DNA from: Flavobacterium sp.
GTDB taxonomy: Bacteria; Bacteroidota; Bacteroidia; Flavobacteriales; Flavobacteriaceae
Assembly (NCBI GenBank): GCA_016714905.1
Contig: JADKBW010000007.1
Location: 62,001-126,000 of the forward strand
Reading direction: 5' to 3'
DNA: 64,000 nt
Shown here: positions 45,544 to 54,170 of the stretch, in pieces
Position numbering within the stretch: position 1 is the first letter of the stretch
How the letters are laid out: each line of letters opens with the position of its first letter
Notes under the pieces: model-generated
Seen by the model: only the letters and a program-made list of their open reading frames with translations
Told to the model about the DNA's origin: nothing
Databases searched by the model: none
Made by a program: the position numbers and the translations under genes

Positions 45544-46884
45544 ATGAACCTAAACCAAATACATAACGTCTATTTTATCGGTATCGGAGGCATCGGAATG
45601 AGCGCCTTAGCACGGTATTTCAAAACTTTAGGCAAGAAGGTGTCTGGCTACGACAAAACCGAAACCGAACTGACCAAAGAGTTGGCGGTAAGTGGTATTG
45701 AGATTCATTTTGAAGATGCTATCGAAAAAATCCCAACCGATTTTTATCAAGAGAATACTTTGGTCATCATCACGCCAGCTATTCCGAGTCATCATTCTGA
45801 ATGGAATTACTTTATAGAACGCGATTATCAAATCAAGAAAAGAGCAGAAGTGCTCGGAATCATTACGAAAGATACGTTTTGTTTTGCAGTTGCAGGAACG
45901 CATGGCAAGACCACAACGTCAAGTATTCTGGGACATATTTTGTATCAGAGTGGTGTTGACGTGACGTCCTTTATCGGTGGAATTGTAGAAAACTATGATT
46001 CTAATCTAATCGGAAACGGCAAAACAGTTACTGTTGTTGAAGCTGATGAATTTGACCGCTCATTTTTACACCTGCATCCGAATATCGCATGCGTCACTTC
46101 TACCGATGCGGATCATTTAGATATTTATGGCGATAAGGCATCCATCGAAGCTTCTTTCCAAGAGTTTGCTGATAAAGTCGAAGACAAAAGCAAATTGTTT
46201 ATCGCAAAGGGTCTTCATCTACAAGGAATTGAGGTTGCAGTAAACGAAGAAGCAAGTTTCAAAGCATTTCATGTTCGAATTGAAAACAGTGAATACCTAT
46301 TTGATGTTCAAACGCCATCGGAAATCATTAAAGATCTTCGGTTTAGCTTGCCAGGAAAGCATAATTTAACCAATGCGTTAATGGCGCTTGCGATGGCAAA
46401 AACATACGGAATTGATAACGAGGATATACGAATGGCATTGGCGGCCTTCAGAGGAATTCGACGTCGATTTTCGTTTCAAATTAAAACAGACGACTTGGTT
46501 TTTATAGATGATTACGCGCATCATCCAACTGAAATTAATGCGGTGCATCAAGCCGTTCGAGAGCTCTATCCGAATCGAAAAGTACTGGCGATTTTTCAAC
46601 CTCATTTGTTCAGCAGAACTAAAGATTTTGCCGATGGTTTTGCGGAGAGTTTGTCTGCTTTTGATGAAATCCTGCTACTAGACATTTATCCCGCAAGAGA
46701 GTTGCCAATGGAAGGCATAACATCACAATGGTTGCTTTCTAAAATGACCAACCCAAACGTTAAATTGGTTTCAAAAATAGAGTTAATAACTGCGATAAAA
46801 TCAAGTGAAGCAAAAGTGATTGTCACCATTGGAGCAGGCGATATCGGAGAATTAGTAAAATCCATTAAAGAAGCATTGTCATGA
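45544..46884 (+). CDS. murC: UDP-MurNAc:L-alanine ligase MurC
   Basis: Adds the first amino acid of the stem peptide. N-terminal IGIGGIGMSALARYF, ATP loop AGTHGKTTTSS and DDYAHHPTEI are the family motifs. 446 aa, normal. Its stop codon overlaps the ftsQ ATG by four bases (46881-46884), so the two are coupled. Confidence 0.95.
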   Translation: MNLNQIHNVYFIGIGGIGMSALARYFKTLGKKVSGYDKTETELTKELAVSGIEIHFEDAIEKIPTDFYQENTLVIITPAIPSHHSEWNYFIERDYQIKKRAEVLGIITKDTFCFAVAGTHGKTTTSSILGHILYQSGVDVTSFIGGIVENYDSNLIGNGKTVTVVEADEFDRSFLHLHPNIACVTSTDADHLDIYGDKASIEASFQEFADKVEDKSKLFIAKGLHLQGIEVAVNEEASFKAFHVRIENSEYLFDVQTPSEIIKDLRFSLPGKHNLTNALMALAMAKTYGIDNEDIRMALAAFRGIRRRFSFQIKTDDLVFIDDYAHHPTEINAVHQAVRELYPNRKVLAIFQPHLFSRTKDFADGFAESLSAFDEILLLDIYPARELPMEGITSQWLLSKMTNPNVKLVSKIELITAIKSSEAKVIVTIGAGDIGELVKSIKEALS

Positions 46885-47603
46885 GTTGGTTAAAATGGTC
46901 AAATATTCGATTAATACTGATGTTCGCGTTGATGGTGTTTTTGTATTCCTTCACTTCAATCCGAAATGAGAAACGAAAATTGGTTAAATCGGAAGTGGTT
47001 TTTGTTGACAATTCTAGTCCATATATCAAACAGGAAACGGTTAATAAATTGTTAATAGAAAATAAAACCGACGCGCAAAGCATACGTAAAGATAAATTAG
47101 ATTTGAACCAATTGGAGAAGTCTATCAATTCGAACCCAATGATTGAAAAATCTGAGGTTTTTGTTAGCATAGATGGGGTATTAAAAGCGATGGTAAAACA
47201 AAAAACACCAATCGCGAGAGTGTTCAACGATGAAAGCTCTTTTTATATTGACTATCAAGGAAATATAATGCCATTGTCGGATGAATTTACAGCAAGAGTT
47301 CCAATAATTTCGGGGGATATTAACAACATAAATAAAGACGATTTCAACAAATTGTTGCGATTCATTTGGCTGGATGATTTTTTGAAAAAAAACATCATCG
47401 GAATTCAAATCTCGCCTGTTGGAAGCTTAAAAATGCAGAATAGAAATTTCAATTATGAGATTCTGTTTGGTAAAGCCATCAATATAGAACGCAAGTTTCA
47501 AAACTATAAAGCGTTTTATCAAAAAACAAGCGTCGATAGTACATTATCTCGTTATAAAAGAATTAATCTGACATTTACGCAACAAGTAGTTTGCACTAAA
47601 TAA
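46881..47603 (+). CDS. ftsQ: cell division protein FtsQ/DivIB
   Basis: Bitopic division protein: a short cytoplasmic part, one membrane segment (IRLILMFALMVFLYSF, 9-24) and a periplasmic POTRA-like region (IKQETVNKLLIENK ... MIEKSEVFVSIDGVLKAMV). It links FtsL/FtsB to the divisome. 240 aa, normal for Bacteroidota, where sequence conservation is low; position between murC and ftsA supports the call. Six bases separate it from ftsA. Confidence 0.87.
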   Translation: MSWLKWSNIRLILMFALMVFLYSFTSIRNEKRKLVKSEVVFVDNSSPYIKQETVNKLLIENKTDAQSIRKDKLDLNQLEKSINSNPMIEKSEVFVSIDGVLKAMVKQKTPIARVFNDESSFYIDYQGNIMPLSDEFTARVPIISGDINNINKDDFNKLLRFIWLDDFLKKNIIGIQISPVGSLKMQNRNFNYEILFGKAINIERKFQNYKAFYQKTSVDSTLSRYKRINLTFTQQVVCTK

Positions 47604-47609
47604 TAGAAT

Positions 47610-48927
47610 ATGGAAAAAGAGAATATCGCAGTAGGACTTGACATCGGAACCACGAAAATTGTGGCCATGATTGGAAAGAAAAACGAATACGGTAAGTTAG
47701 AGATTTTGGGCGTTGGAAAGTCCAAAAGTCTTGGCGTTGCTCGTGGTGTAGTAAATAACATCACTCAAACAATCCATTCTATTCAACAAGCGATTCTTGA
47801 AGCAGAAACCAATTCTGGATACAAGATTAAAGATGTTGTGGTGGGCATTGCAGGACAACATATTCGCAGCATTCAACATAGTGACTATATCAGCCGAAGC
47901 AATGCGGAAGAAGTAATTGGAGGGAAAGATATCGATTTGCTCATCAATCAAGTTCATAAATTGGCAATGCTTCCTGGAGAAGAAATCATCCATGTTTTGC
48001 CACAAGAATTTAAGATTGACGGACAATCAGACATCAAAGAACCGATTGGAATGTACGGTGGTCGATTGGAAAGCAGTTTCCACGTAGTTGTTGGTCAAGC
48101 ATCATCTATTCGCAACGTCGGAAGATGCATTCAAAGTTCCGGAATTGAATTGTCTGGATTAACCTTAGAACCATTGGCTTCTGCGGATGCTGTTTTAAGT
48201 CAAGAAGAGAAAGAAGCCGGTGTCGCTTTAATTGATATTGGTGGTGGAACTACTGATTTAGCCATTTTTAAAGATGGAATTATTAGACATACTGCGGTTG
48301 GCTTGGCCAGGTGAAAATAAAGACAACGAAATTGTTTCAATTCCAGGATTACGCGGTAGAGAACCAAAAGAAATTTCTTTAAAAAACTTATCTAAAATCA
48401 TTCATGCACGTGTGGTTGAAATTATTGAACAAGTTTTTACAGAAATTAAAGCCTATGGTCACGAAGATCCACGTAAGAAATTAATTGCTGGAATTGTATT
48501 GACTGGTGGTGGTGCGAATTTGAAACACATCAAACAGCTGGTAGAATATATCACCGGAATGGATACCAGAATCGGATATCCAAACGAACACTTGGCTGGA
48601 AATTCTGATGAAGAAATCTCTAGTCCATTATATGCGACTGCTGTTGGATTGGTGATGAATAGCATCGAAAACAAAACCCAAAGTGCGGTGCGGTTTGAAA
48701 CGACCGTGGTGCCAGAGAAAGTAACGTTTAAGCAAGAAAGAACTTTTGAACCTTTCGATATTCCGAAGCCAGCAGAAGAGCCAGTTTTTGAAAAAGTGGT
48801 TGAAGAAGTAAAGGTTGAAGTGGAAGTCTCGTCAGTCAAGCCAGAATCAACAGAAACCAAAATTAGACGTTCCTTTTTTGATAAATACGTCGACAAGATT
48901 AAAGAATTTTTAGATAACGCAGAATAA
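47610..48927 (+). CDS. ftsA: cell division protein FtsA, with an internal deletion of about 95 bp
   Basis: Actin-like membrane tether of FtsZ. The first frame has GLDIGTTKIVAMIG (phosphate 1) and LIDIGGGTTDLAIFKDGIIRHTAV, then stops. The second resumes at AWPGENKDNEIVSIPGLRGRE and continues with IVLTGGGANLKHI and the C-terminal amphipathic part, EFLDNAE. FtsA normally has about 32 residues here (IPFGGNVITEDIK and on), so roughly 95 bp are missing at about 48300 and the frame shifts. FtsA is essential in related bacteria, so a collapsed assembly or a chimera is more likely than a true mutation. The tail (about residues 370-440) is Glu/Val-rich. Confidence 0.88.
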
Positions 48928-48974
48928 GGTTTACGCCTCAAATAATAAAATAAGAATATCAAAAACCAAAAATT

Positions 48975-50909
48975 ATGACAAGCAACTCAGATTTTGGAAA
49001 CATTTCGTTTGATTTACCAAAAAATCAATCCAATGTAATTAAAGTAATTGGAGTCGGTGGCGGCGGAAGTAATGCCATCAATCACATGTTTAAGCAAGGC
49101 ATCAAAGGCGTAGATTTTATCGTTTGCAACACCGATGCACAAGCTTTGCAAAATAGTTCTGTTCCTAATAAAATTCAATTGGGAATGCATCTTACAGAAG
49201 GATTAGGCGCTGGTGCTAATCCAGAAGTGGGGCAACAATCAGCTATTGAAAGTATTGCCGAGATCGAAAAAATGTTGGATACCAATACCAAAATGGTCTT
49301 TATAACTGCTGGTATGGGCGGTGGAACAGGAACAGGTGCTGCTCCAGTTATCGCACAATTGGCAAAAGAAAGAGACATTTTAACTGTAGGTATCGTAACC
49401 ATTCCATTCCAGTTTGAAGGAAAAGTTCGTTCCGATCAAGCGTTGCTGGGAGTTGAGAAATTGCGTAAGCAGGTCGATTCTTTGATTGTGATCAACAACA
49501 ACAAACTGAGAGAAGTTTATGGCAACCTAGGCTTCAAAGCTGGGTTCTCTAAAGCGGATGAAGTTTTAGCGACCGCCTCTCGCGGAATTGCTGAAGTTAT
49601 CACGCACCACTACACACAAAACATCGATTTAAAAGATGCAAAAACAGTATTGTCAAATAGCGGAACAGCCATCATGGGTTCAGCTACTGCTATTGGAGAC
49701 AATCGTGCAAAAGAAGCGATTATTGCCGCTTTAGATTCACCGCTTTTAAATGACAATAAAATTACAGGAGCCAAAAACGTATTGTTGCTTATCGTTTCTG
49801 GATCTAACGAAATTACAATTGACGAAATCGGAGAAATCAACGATCATATTCAAACCGAAGCGGGCTTTAACGCCAACATCATTATGGGAGTTGGTGAAGA
49901 TGATACGCTAGGCGATTCGATTGCAGTAACTATTATTGCTACTGGTTTTAATGTTGAACAACAAAACGAAATTGTCAATACAGAACCGAAGAAAATTATC
50001 CACTCTTTAGATGGTGAACATAAATTAGAGCATGATTTAAGCAATAAGGCTATTCCATCTTTTCACGTTGACTTAGAAATAGAAAAGCCGACTACAGACG
50101 AGAAAATCGTTTTTGAATTGATCGATGACGAAGTGCCAGTTGATGAAGTGAGTCAACCGGTATTAGATGAAAATGAACTGATTGTTATTTCTGAATTTAT
50201 CAAAAATTTGGACGTTACTTTTGAAATCGTTTCGCCAGAAAAGCCAATCGAATTTGAAGTTTCAAAACCTGTTGTTTCTGAGATTACCGAAATCAAAGTA
50301 ATTGATGCTACTGAGGTAAAAGAAGAGCAAGCGACTTTCTCTTTTGACTTACCGATATCAAAACCTGTCGAGGAAGTCGATGAAAACAAGATTCTTTTTG
50401 AGTTAAGCAATGAGACCAAAAACATCGAAGTGAATCAAGCTGTACAAGTGGTTCCGATGACGGAACTAAATGAGAATGGGATCATCAAATATTCATTGGA
50501 AGAATATATGGAATTGGAAAATGAACTTCTAAATTCTAAACCTGTCGAAAATATTGCTGCAGAACCAGTTGAAGAGGAATTGAACATTACCATGAAAAAG
50601 GTAGATGAAGTTTCTAATTTTTCTCCTGCATTTGAGGACGTTTCACCAATGGAAATGTCTATCGAAGAAACGTTGCGCGTAAGAGCCGACGAGAGAAGAA
50701 GAAAATTGAAAGACTTCAATTACAAATTCCACAACAATCCATCTCGCATGGAAGAGTTTGAAAAAGAACCAGCATACAAAAGATTAGGGATTGATATCAA
50801 TACCAATCCGCAAGAAAATAACACGTCTCGTACGTCTTTAGGAACGGATAGCAACGACGACATTCAATTGCGTTCAAACAATTCGTTTCTTCATGACAAT
50901 GTCGATTAA
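48975..50909 (+). CDS. ftsZ: cell division GTPase FtsZ
   Basis: Tubulin-like GTPase forming the Z-ring. VIGVGGGGSNAINHM starts the fold and GMGGGTGTGAAPVIA (114-128) is the tubulin signature; GLGAGANPEVG precedes it. The globular domain ends about residue 325, followed by an unusually long acidic, disordered tail rich in E, V and P. 644 aa, as expected for Flavobacteriaceae. It ends the dcw cluster with a strong terminator. Confidence 0.96.
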   Translation: MTSNSDFGNISFDLPKNQSNVIKVIGVGGGGSNAINHMFKQGIKGVDFIVCNTDAQALQNSSVPNKIQLGMHLTEGLGAGANPEVGQQSAIESIAEIEKMLDTNTKMVFITAGMGGGTGTGAAPVIAQLAKERDILTVGIVTIPFQFEGKVRSDQALLGVEKLRKQVDSLIVINNNKLREVYGNLGFKAGFSKADEVLATASRGIAEVITHHYTQNIDLKDAKTVLSNSGTAIMGSATAIGDNRAKEAIIAALDSPLLNDNKITGAKNVLLLIVSGSNEITIDEIGEINDHIQTEAGFNANIIMGVGEDDTLGDSIAVTIIATGFNVEQQNEIVNTEPKKIIHSLDGEHKLEHDLSNKAIPSFHVDLEIEKPTTDEKIVFELIDDEVPVDEVSQPVLDENELIVISEFIKNLDVTFEIVSPEKPIEFEVSKPVVSEITEIKVIDATEVKEEQATFSFDLPISKPVEEVDENKILFELSNETKNIEVNQAVQVVPMTELNENGIIKYSLEEYMELENELLNSKPVENIAAEPVEEELNITMKKVDEVSNFSPAFEDVSPMEMSIEETLRVRADERRRKLKDFNYKFHNNPSRMEEFEKEPAYKRLGIDINTNPQENNTSRTSLGTDSNDDIQLRSNNSFLHDNVD

Positions 50910-50932
50910 CTAATCCCCAATTGGTTGCGATT

Positions 50933-50966
50933 AACCCGAAAATTTCCTCAAGTTTTCGGGTTTTTT
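50933..50966 (+). terminator. intrinsic terminator after ftsZ
   Basis: AACCCGAAAA (50933-50942) and TTTTCGGGTT (50953-50962) form the stem, followed by a T run. Confidence 0.8.
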
Positions 50967-51018
50967 GTTTAAATTAATTCATACATTGTCGAACTTTTTA
51001 ACTTTAATATTAATTATA

Positions 51019-52119
51019 ATGAAAAACACAAAAACAATCGGATTGCTAGTCATGGCATTGGCAATCAATACAGTATCTCACGCTCAGTTAGGTGGGATGT
51101 TAAAGAAAGCTGCTAAAAATGTAGCAACTGATCAAGCTACAAAAGCAGTGACTGGATCAAATTCGACTTCTTCTTCATCTTCTTCAAGTTCAAGCTCAAA
51201 TTCAGGCACTAGTTCAGGATCAGTAGCGTCAAGTGTGACTTTAGACTGGAAGCAATATCCGCAAACTCCAGCAATTACAATGAAGTCTTTGTTAGAAGGT
51301 ACGCAAGTAAGTACACATGGTAATTTAAACATGAACTTTTACAGAGCTACGTTTATTCCCAACAAGAAGGCGTCAGGTCAGCCAGTAGACATGATATATG
51401 ACAAAAATGTCTTGACTACAAAGATTTACTTCAATGACCAGTTTGTGAAAGACGGGACTTATCCAGACGGAAGCTATTCTATGGAAGGAAAGCAAAATAC
51501 ATATCGCGATGACAGAAATTCAGCAAATATTCAACTCGACAAAGAAGGAAAATACCGAATTGATTACTTCGCTGGAGGTGTTCAGTTTTATACATTTGAT
51601 TTTGAGGTTTTCAAAAAAGTCGATTCAGATCCGTATGCTACCAACAATACTTTATGGTTCTCAAAAGGTCCTTGGGAAAAGTACGCTTATATTACGCCAC
51701 AAACATCGGGTAATTTCATCTTAGGATTTTATATGATGCATACCGATTTCAAACCAAATCCTAATGACCCAAGAAAAACATCGAAAAGTGTAAACTGGTA
51801 TCCAGAATTATTACAAAACGGAAAAGTAATCTCTGTGCCAAACAAGCAAGTAGCTATTGTTCCGCAAGGAGAATGGAAAGACATGTCTTGTTCTATGAAA
51901 TTAATTGGAGCAAAAGACTATTTGAAAATTGCAGAATTAAAAGACGGAAGTTATACTTTGAAAATTACTGTAGATGGTGAACCAGCACCAAGAATGTATG
52001 ATTTCAAAGCAGCCGGTGGCAACATCGTTCAAAGCGACAAACAAGACAGAACGAAAAACACAGACCCTAAAACATTAGTTGAAGGTTGGAATAATTTCTT
52101 CTGGTTAGAGCGCAAATAA
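51019..52119 (+). CDS. exported protein of unknown function with Ser-rich linker
   Basis: 366 residues: signal peptide (TIGLLVMALAINTVSHAQ), a short basic segment, a serine-rich linker (about 48-70, a run of ten Ser) and a beta-rich domain (WKQYPQTPAITMKSLLEG, MYDKNV-like strands, DGSYTLKITVDGEPAPRMYDF). No family recognised. The ATG preceding the signal peptide is used. It stands between two near-identical CCCGAAAA/TTTTCGGG terminators. Confidence 0.68.
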   Translation: MKNTKTIGLLVMALAINTVSHAQLGGMLKKAAKNVATDQATKAVTGSNSTSSSSSSSSSSNSGTSSGSVASSVTLDWKQYPQTPAITMKSLLEGTQVSTHGNLNMNFYRATFIPNKKASGQPVDMIYDKNVLTTKIYFNDQFVKDGTYPDGSYSMEGKQNTYRDDRNSANIQLDKEGKYRIDYFAGGVQFYTFDFEVFKKVDSDPYATNNTLWFSKGPWEKYAYITPQTSGNFILGFYMMHTDFKPNPNDPRKTSKSVNWYPELLQNGKVISVPNKQVAIVPQGEWKDMSCSMKLIGAKDYLKIAELKDGSYTLKITVDGEPAPRMYDFKAAGGNIVQSDKQDRTKNTDPKTLVEGWNNFFWLERK

Positions 52120-52140
52120 TCTAATTAACAAATTCTTTAT

Positions 52141-52176
52141 AACCCGAAAACATCGTTTTGTTTTCGGGTTATTTTG
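52141..52176 (+). terminator. intrinsic terminator after the Ser-rich exported protein
   Basis: AACCCGAAAA (52141-52150) and TTTTCGGGTT (52161-52170), followed by ATTTTG; nearly the same stem as the ftsZ terminator. Confidence 0.75.
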
Positions 52177-52211
52177 TTTAAAAAAGTAGCAGAACATCTA
52201 ACATTTTTTTG

Positions 52212-52219
52212 TAGTTTTG
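52212..52219 (+). promoter_or_regulatory. -7 promoter box (TAGTTTTG) for the YqeY gene
   Basis: Exact TAnnTTTG match; repeat copy g starts directly after it, so the repeat would be the mRNA leader. Confidence 0.5.
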
Positions 52220-52220
52220 T

Positions 52221-52298
52221 CGGGCCTTAATCCGGCTGTACGCTCTATCTTTCTCGCCGAACGACGGCAAGAAAGGATGCCGCTACCATCCGGGGCAA
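52221..52298 (+). repeat. dispersed hairpin repeat, copy g (yqeY leader)
   Basis: CGGGCCTTAATCCGGCTGTA at the left, CTATCTTTCTCGCCGAACG with ACGGCAAGAAAGGATGCCGC inside and ACCATCCGGGGC at the right. It lies between the promoter box and the ATG at 52344, in gene orientation. Confidence 0.75.
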
Positions 52299-52343
52299 GC
52301 ACAGCAATAGCATATCAAAATCGTTCATCTAATATCAAAAAAA

Positions 52344-52793
52344 ATGAGTCTATCAGCAAACATCATGGAGGAAATTAAAACCGCCATGAGAGCTAAAGAT
52401 ACTGTCGCTCTAGAAGCGCTTAGAGCCATCAAATCTGAATTGTTATTGGCACAAACTGCCTCTGGTAATAAAGAAGAGATTTCGGAAGAAGAGGAGATCA
52501 AATTGTTGCAGCGATTGGTAAAAACTCGAAAAGATAGCGCCAACATATTTACACAGCAAAATCGCATGGACTTGGCGGAACCAGAATTAGCGCAAATTGC
52601 GGTAATCGAGAAATTCCTTCCTGCGCAACTCAGCGAAGCTGAAGTAGAAGCCGTAATTGCAAAAATTATTGCAGAAACTGGAGCCTCTGGAATAGCGTCT
52701 ATGGGAAAAGTCATGGGAATCGCTTCTGCCCAATTAGGTGGAACTGCTGAAGGAAAGACAATTTCTACGATTGTAAAGAAATTATTAGTTTAA
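52344..52793 (+). CDS. GatB/YqeY domain-containing protein
   Basis: 149 residues of the YqeY family, with the tRNA-binding fold shared with the tail of GatB: MRAKDTVALEALRAIKSELL, KTRKDSANIFTQQNRMDLAE and GASGIASMGKVMGIASAQLGG. Its role is not established; a link to Asp/Glu-tRNA amidotransferase chemistry is inferred from the fold. Cytosolic. It is usual after ftsZ in Flavobacterium. Confidence 0.9.
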   Translation: MSLSANIMEEIKTAMRAKDTVALEALRAIKSELLLAQTASGNKEEISEEEEIKLLQRLVKTRKDSANIFTQQNRMDLAEPELAQIAVIEKFLPAQLSEAEVEAVIAKIIAETGASGIASMGKVMGIASAQLGGTAEGKTISTIVKKLLV

Positions 52794-52796
52794 ATA

Positions 52797-52870
52797 GGAC
52801 TGTAAAACTATAAGATTCTAAGACAATATGATCTTACAGTCTTGAAATCTAACAGTCTTATAATCCAATA
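52797..52870. repeat. imperfect inverted repeats upstream of the tRNA 5' half
   Basis: GGACTGTAAAACTATAAGAT and ATCTTACAGTC, and AACAGTCTTATAATCC with CTATAAGATTCTAAGAC, can pair to form a terminator-like structure without a long T run. Confidence 0.45.
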
Positions 52871-52873
52871 AAT

Positions 52874-52931
52874 GGCTGCGTAGTTCAACTGGATACCTGT
52901 CTGCCGACAGGCAGGGAATATCAGATTTCGG
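52874..52931 (+). repeat. orphan 5' half of tRNA-Arg carrying a 20-bp palindromic insert
   Basis: Bases 52874-52895 plus 52916-52931 are identical to the first 38 nt of the intact tRNA-Arg at 53184, up to the anticodon loop TTTCGG. The insert CCTGTCTGCCGACAGGCAGG (52896-52915) sits in the D loop. The 3' half is replaced by the GIY-YIG gene, which starts 6 bases after the duplicated segment. Confidence 0.85.
52896..52915. repeat. 20-bp palindrome CCTGTCTGCCGACAGGCAGG
   Basis: Near-perfect palindrome of a kind that is widespread between Bacteroidota genes. It is absent from the intact tRNA copy. A shorter relative (TCTGCCTGTCGACAGA) lies in the pnp leader at 59715-59730. Confidence 0.75.
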
Positions 52932-52936
52932 ATAAA

Positions 52937-53182
52937 ATGGAATATTTTGTTTACATTTTGAGAAGTTTAAAAGACGGACGATTCTATAAAGGTCAAACTC
53001 AAAATATAGAAAAACGTTTACTAGAGCATAATTCAGGAAAAACAAAATCAACCAAAGGTTATGTACCATGGGAATTAGTCTATTTCGAAAGTTTTAAAAC
53101 AAGAGAAGAAGCATTACTTCGAGAAAAGCATTTTAAAACAGGGGTTGGTAGAGCGTTTTTGAATAAGAATTTTAATAAATAA
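52937..53182 (+). CDS. GIY-YIG nuclease domain protein
   Basis: A complete 81-residue GIY-YIG domain of the UPF0213 type: FVYIL (4-8) and FYKGQT (17-22) replace GIY and YIG, followed by the catalytic arginine in EKRLLEHN (R27) and the glutamates in TREEALLREKH (57, 58, 63). The tail FKTGVGRAFLNKNF is typical of the group. Family members cleave DNA; the target here is unknown. The gene lies exactly between an orphan 5' half of tRNA-Arg and an intact tRNA-Arg, which marks it as a small mobile or homing unit. Confidence 0.87.
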   Translation: MEYFVYILRSLKDGRFYKGQTQNIEKRLLEHNSGKTKSTKGYVPWELVYFESFKTREEALLREKHFKTGVGRAFLNKNFNK

Positions 53183-53183
53183 T

Positions 53184-53257
53184 GGCTGCGTAGTTCAACT
53201 GGATAGAATATCAGATTTCGGCTCTGATGGTTGCAGGTTCGAACCCTGCCGCGGTCA
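53184..53257 (+). tRNA. tRNA-Arg (anticodon TCG)
   Basis: Complete 74-nt cloverleaf. The acceptor GGCTGCG pairs with CGCGGTC, the D stem GTTC with GAAT, the anticodon stem TCAGA with TCTGA around loop TTTCGGC (anticodon TCG), and the T arm is GCAGG-TTCGAAC-CCTGC. The discriminator base is A and CCA is not encoded. Its first 38 nt are duplicated at 52874. Confidence 0.92.
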
Positions 53258-53258
53258 C

Positions 53259-53288
53259 AAAAAGCTCAAGATTCTTGAGCTTTTTTTA
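53259..53288 (+). terminator. intrinsic terminator after tRNA-Arg
   Basis: AAAGCTCAAG and CTTGAGCTTT are perfectly complementary and followed by T7. Confidence 0.85.
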
Positions 53289-53300
53289 TATCTTTTGATA

Positions 53301-54141
53301 ATGGAGGTTTTTATTTTTTTTGTCTTATTTGTTGCTGGAGCAATTCTGCTCTATTTTACCATGTTTATCATGAGTTTATTAGACGACATCTCCATATTTT
53401 TTTTCCAAAAACCGCTTTATATCCATCTTTACTTTAAACTCAAAAAGGTATCACAACAAGAAGAAACAATCCTAAGACAAAAGTTTCCTTTTTACATAAA
53501 ACTATCGGAGCGACATCGGCGATATTTTCACCATAGGTTAGCTTCCTTTAATGAAAAGTATACATTTATACCAAGAGAAGATTTTTTGATCAACAAAGAA
53601 GTTCAAACATTAATTGCAGGAACTTATGTGATGCTAACATTTGGAATGAGATTCTATTTAATTAATTCTTTCGATAAAATAATTATATATCCAGAAGAAT
53701 ATTATTCTACTCATAGTGAAAAATATTTCAAGGGAGTACAACCCGTTAATGAAATCGGTTGTGTTTTCTTGGAAAGATTTCTTGGAAGGCTTTGAAACTG
53801 AAAATGACAACCTACATTTAGGAATTCACGAGTTTTCGCATGTTATGCATTACAACAGTTTGCGCAGTTCTGATGGAAGTTCCTTGGCTTTTCGGAAGCA
53901 ATACAAAAAGCTTTTTAAAGAAGTAAACAGTTCTCAAACTAGGCAAAAACTCATAGAATCCAACTATTTTCGGATTTATGCGTACACAAACCAATACGAG
54001 TTCCTTTCTGTTATCATTGAACATTATTTTGAAACACCAAGTGAATTCAGTTTGGAATTTCCAGAATTGTTTACAACAGTAAGTTTAATGCTCAATCATA
54101 AACCCAGTCTTGGAATAAAAAGAAATAGCAATATTGCTTAG
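53301..54141 (+). CDS. MtfA-like zinc-dependent peptidase, family M90 (one frameshift in the sequence)
   Basis: Membrane-anchored (first segment about 3-25) peptidase with the zinc motif HEFSH in LGIHEFSHVMHY, in the second frame. The first frame carries FPFYIKLSERHRRYFHHRL and TLIAGTYVMLTFG, the N-terminal M90 blocks. The frames part at a G3 (53732-53734); two more bases restore YFKGEYNPLMKSVVFSW. About 280 aa. MtfA of E. coli regulates glucose uptake through Mlc; no such partner is known here, so its role is open. Confidence 0.8.
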
Positions 54142-54170
54142 CATTGGGATAGGCCTTTTAAAAGAAATGT

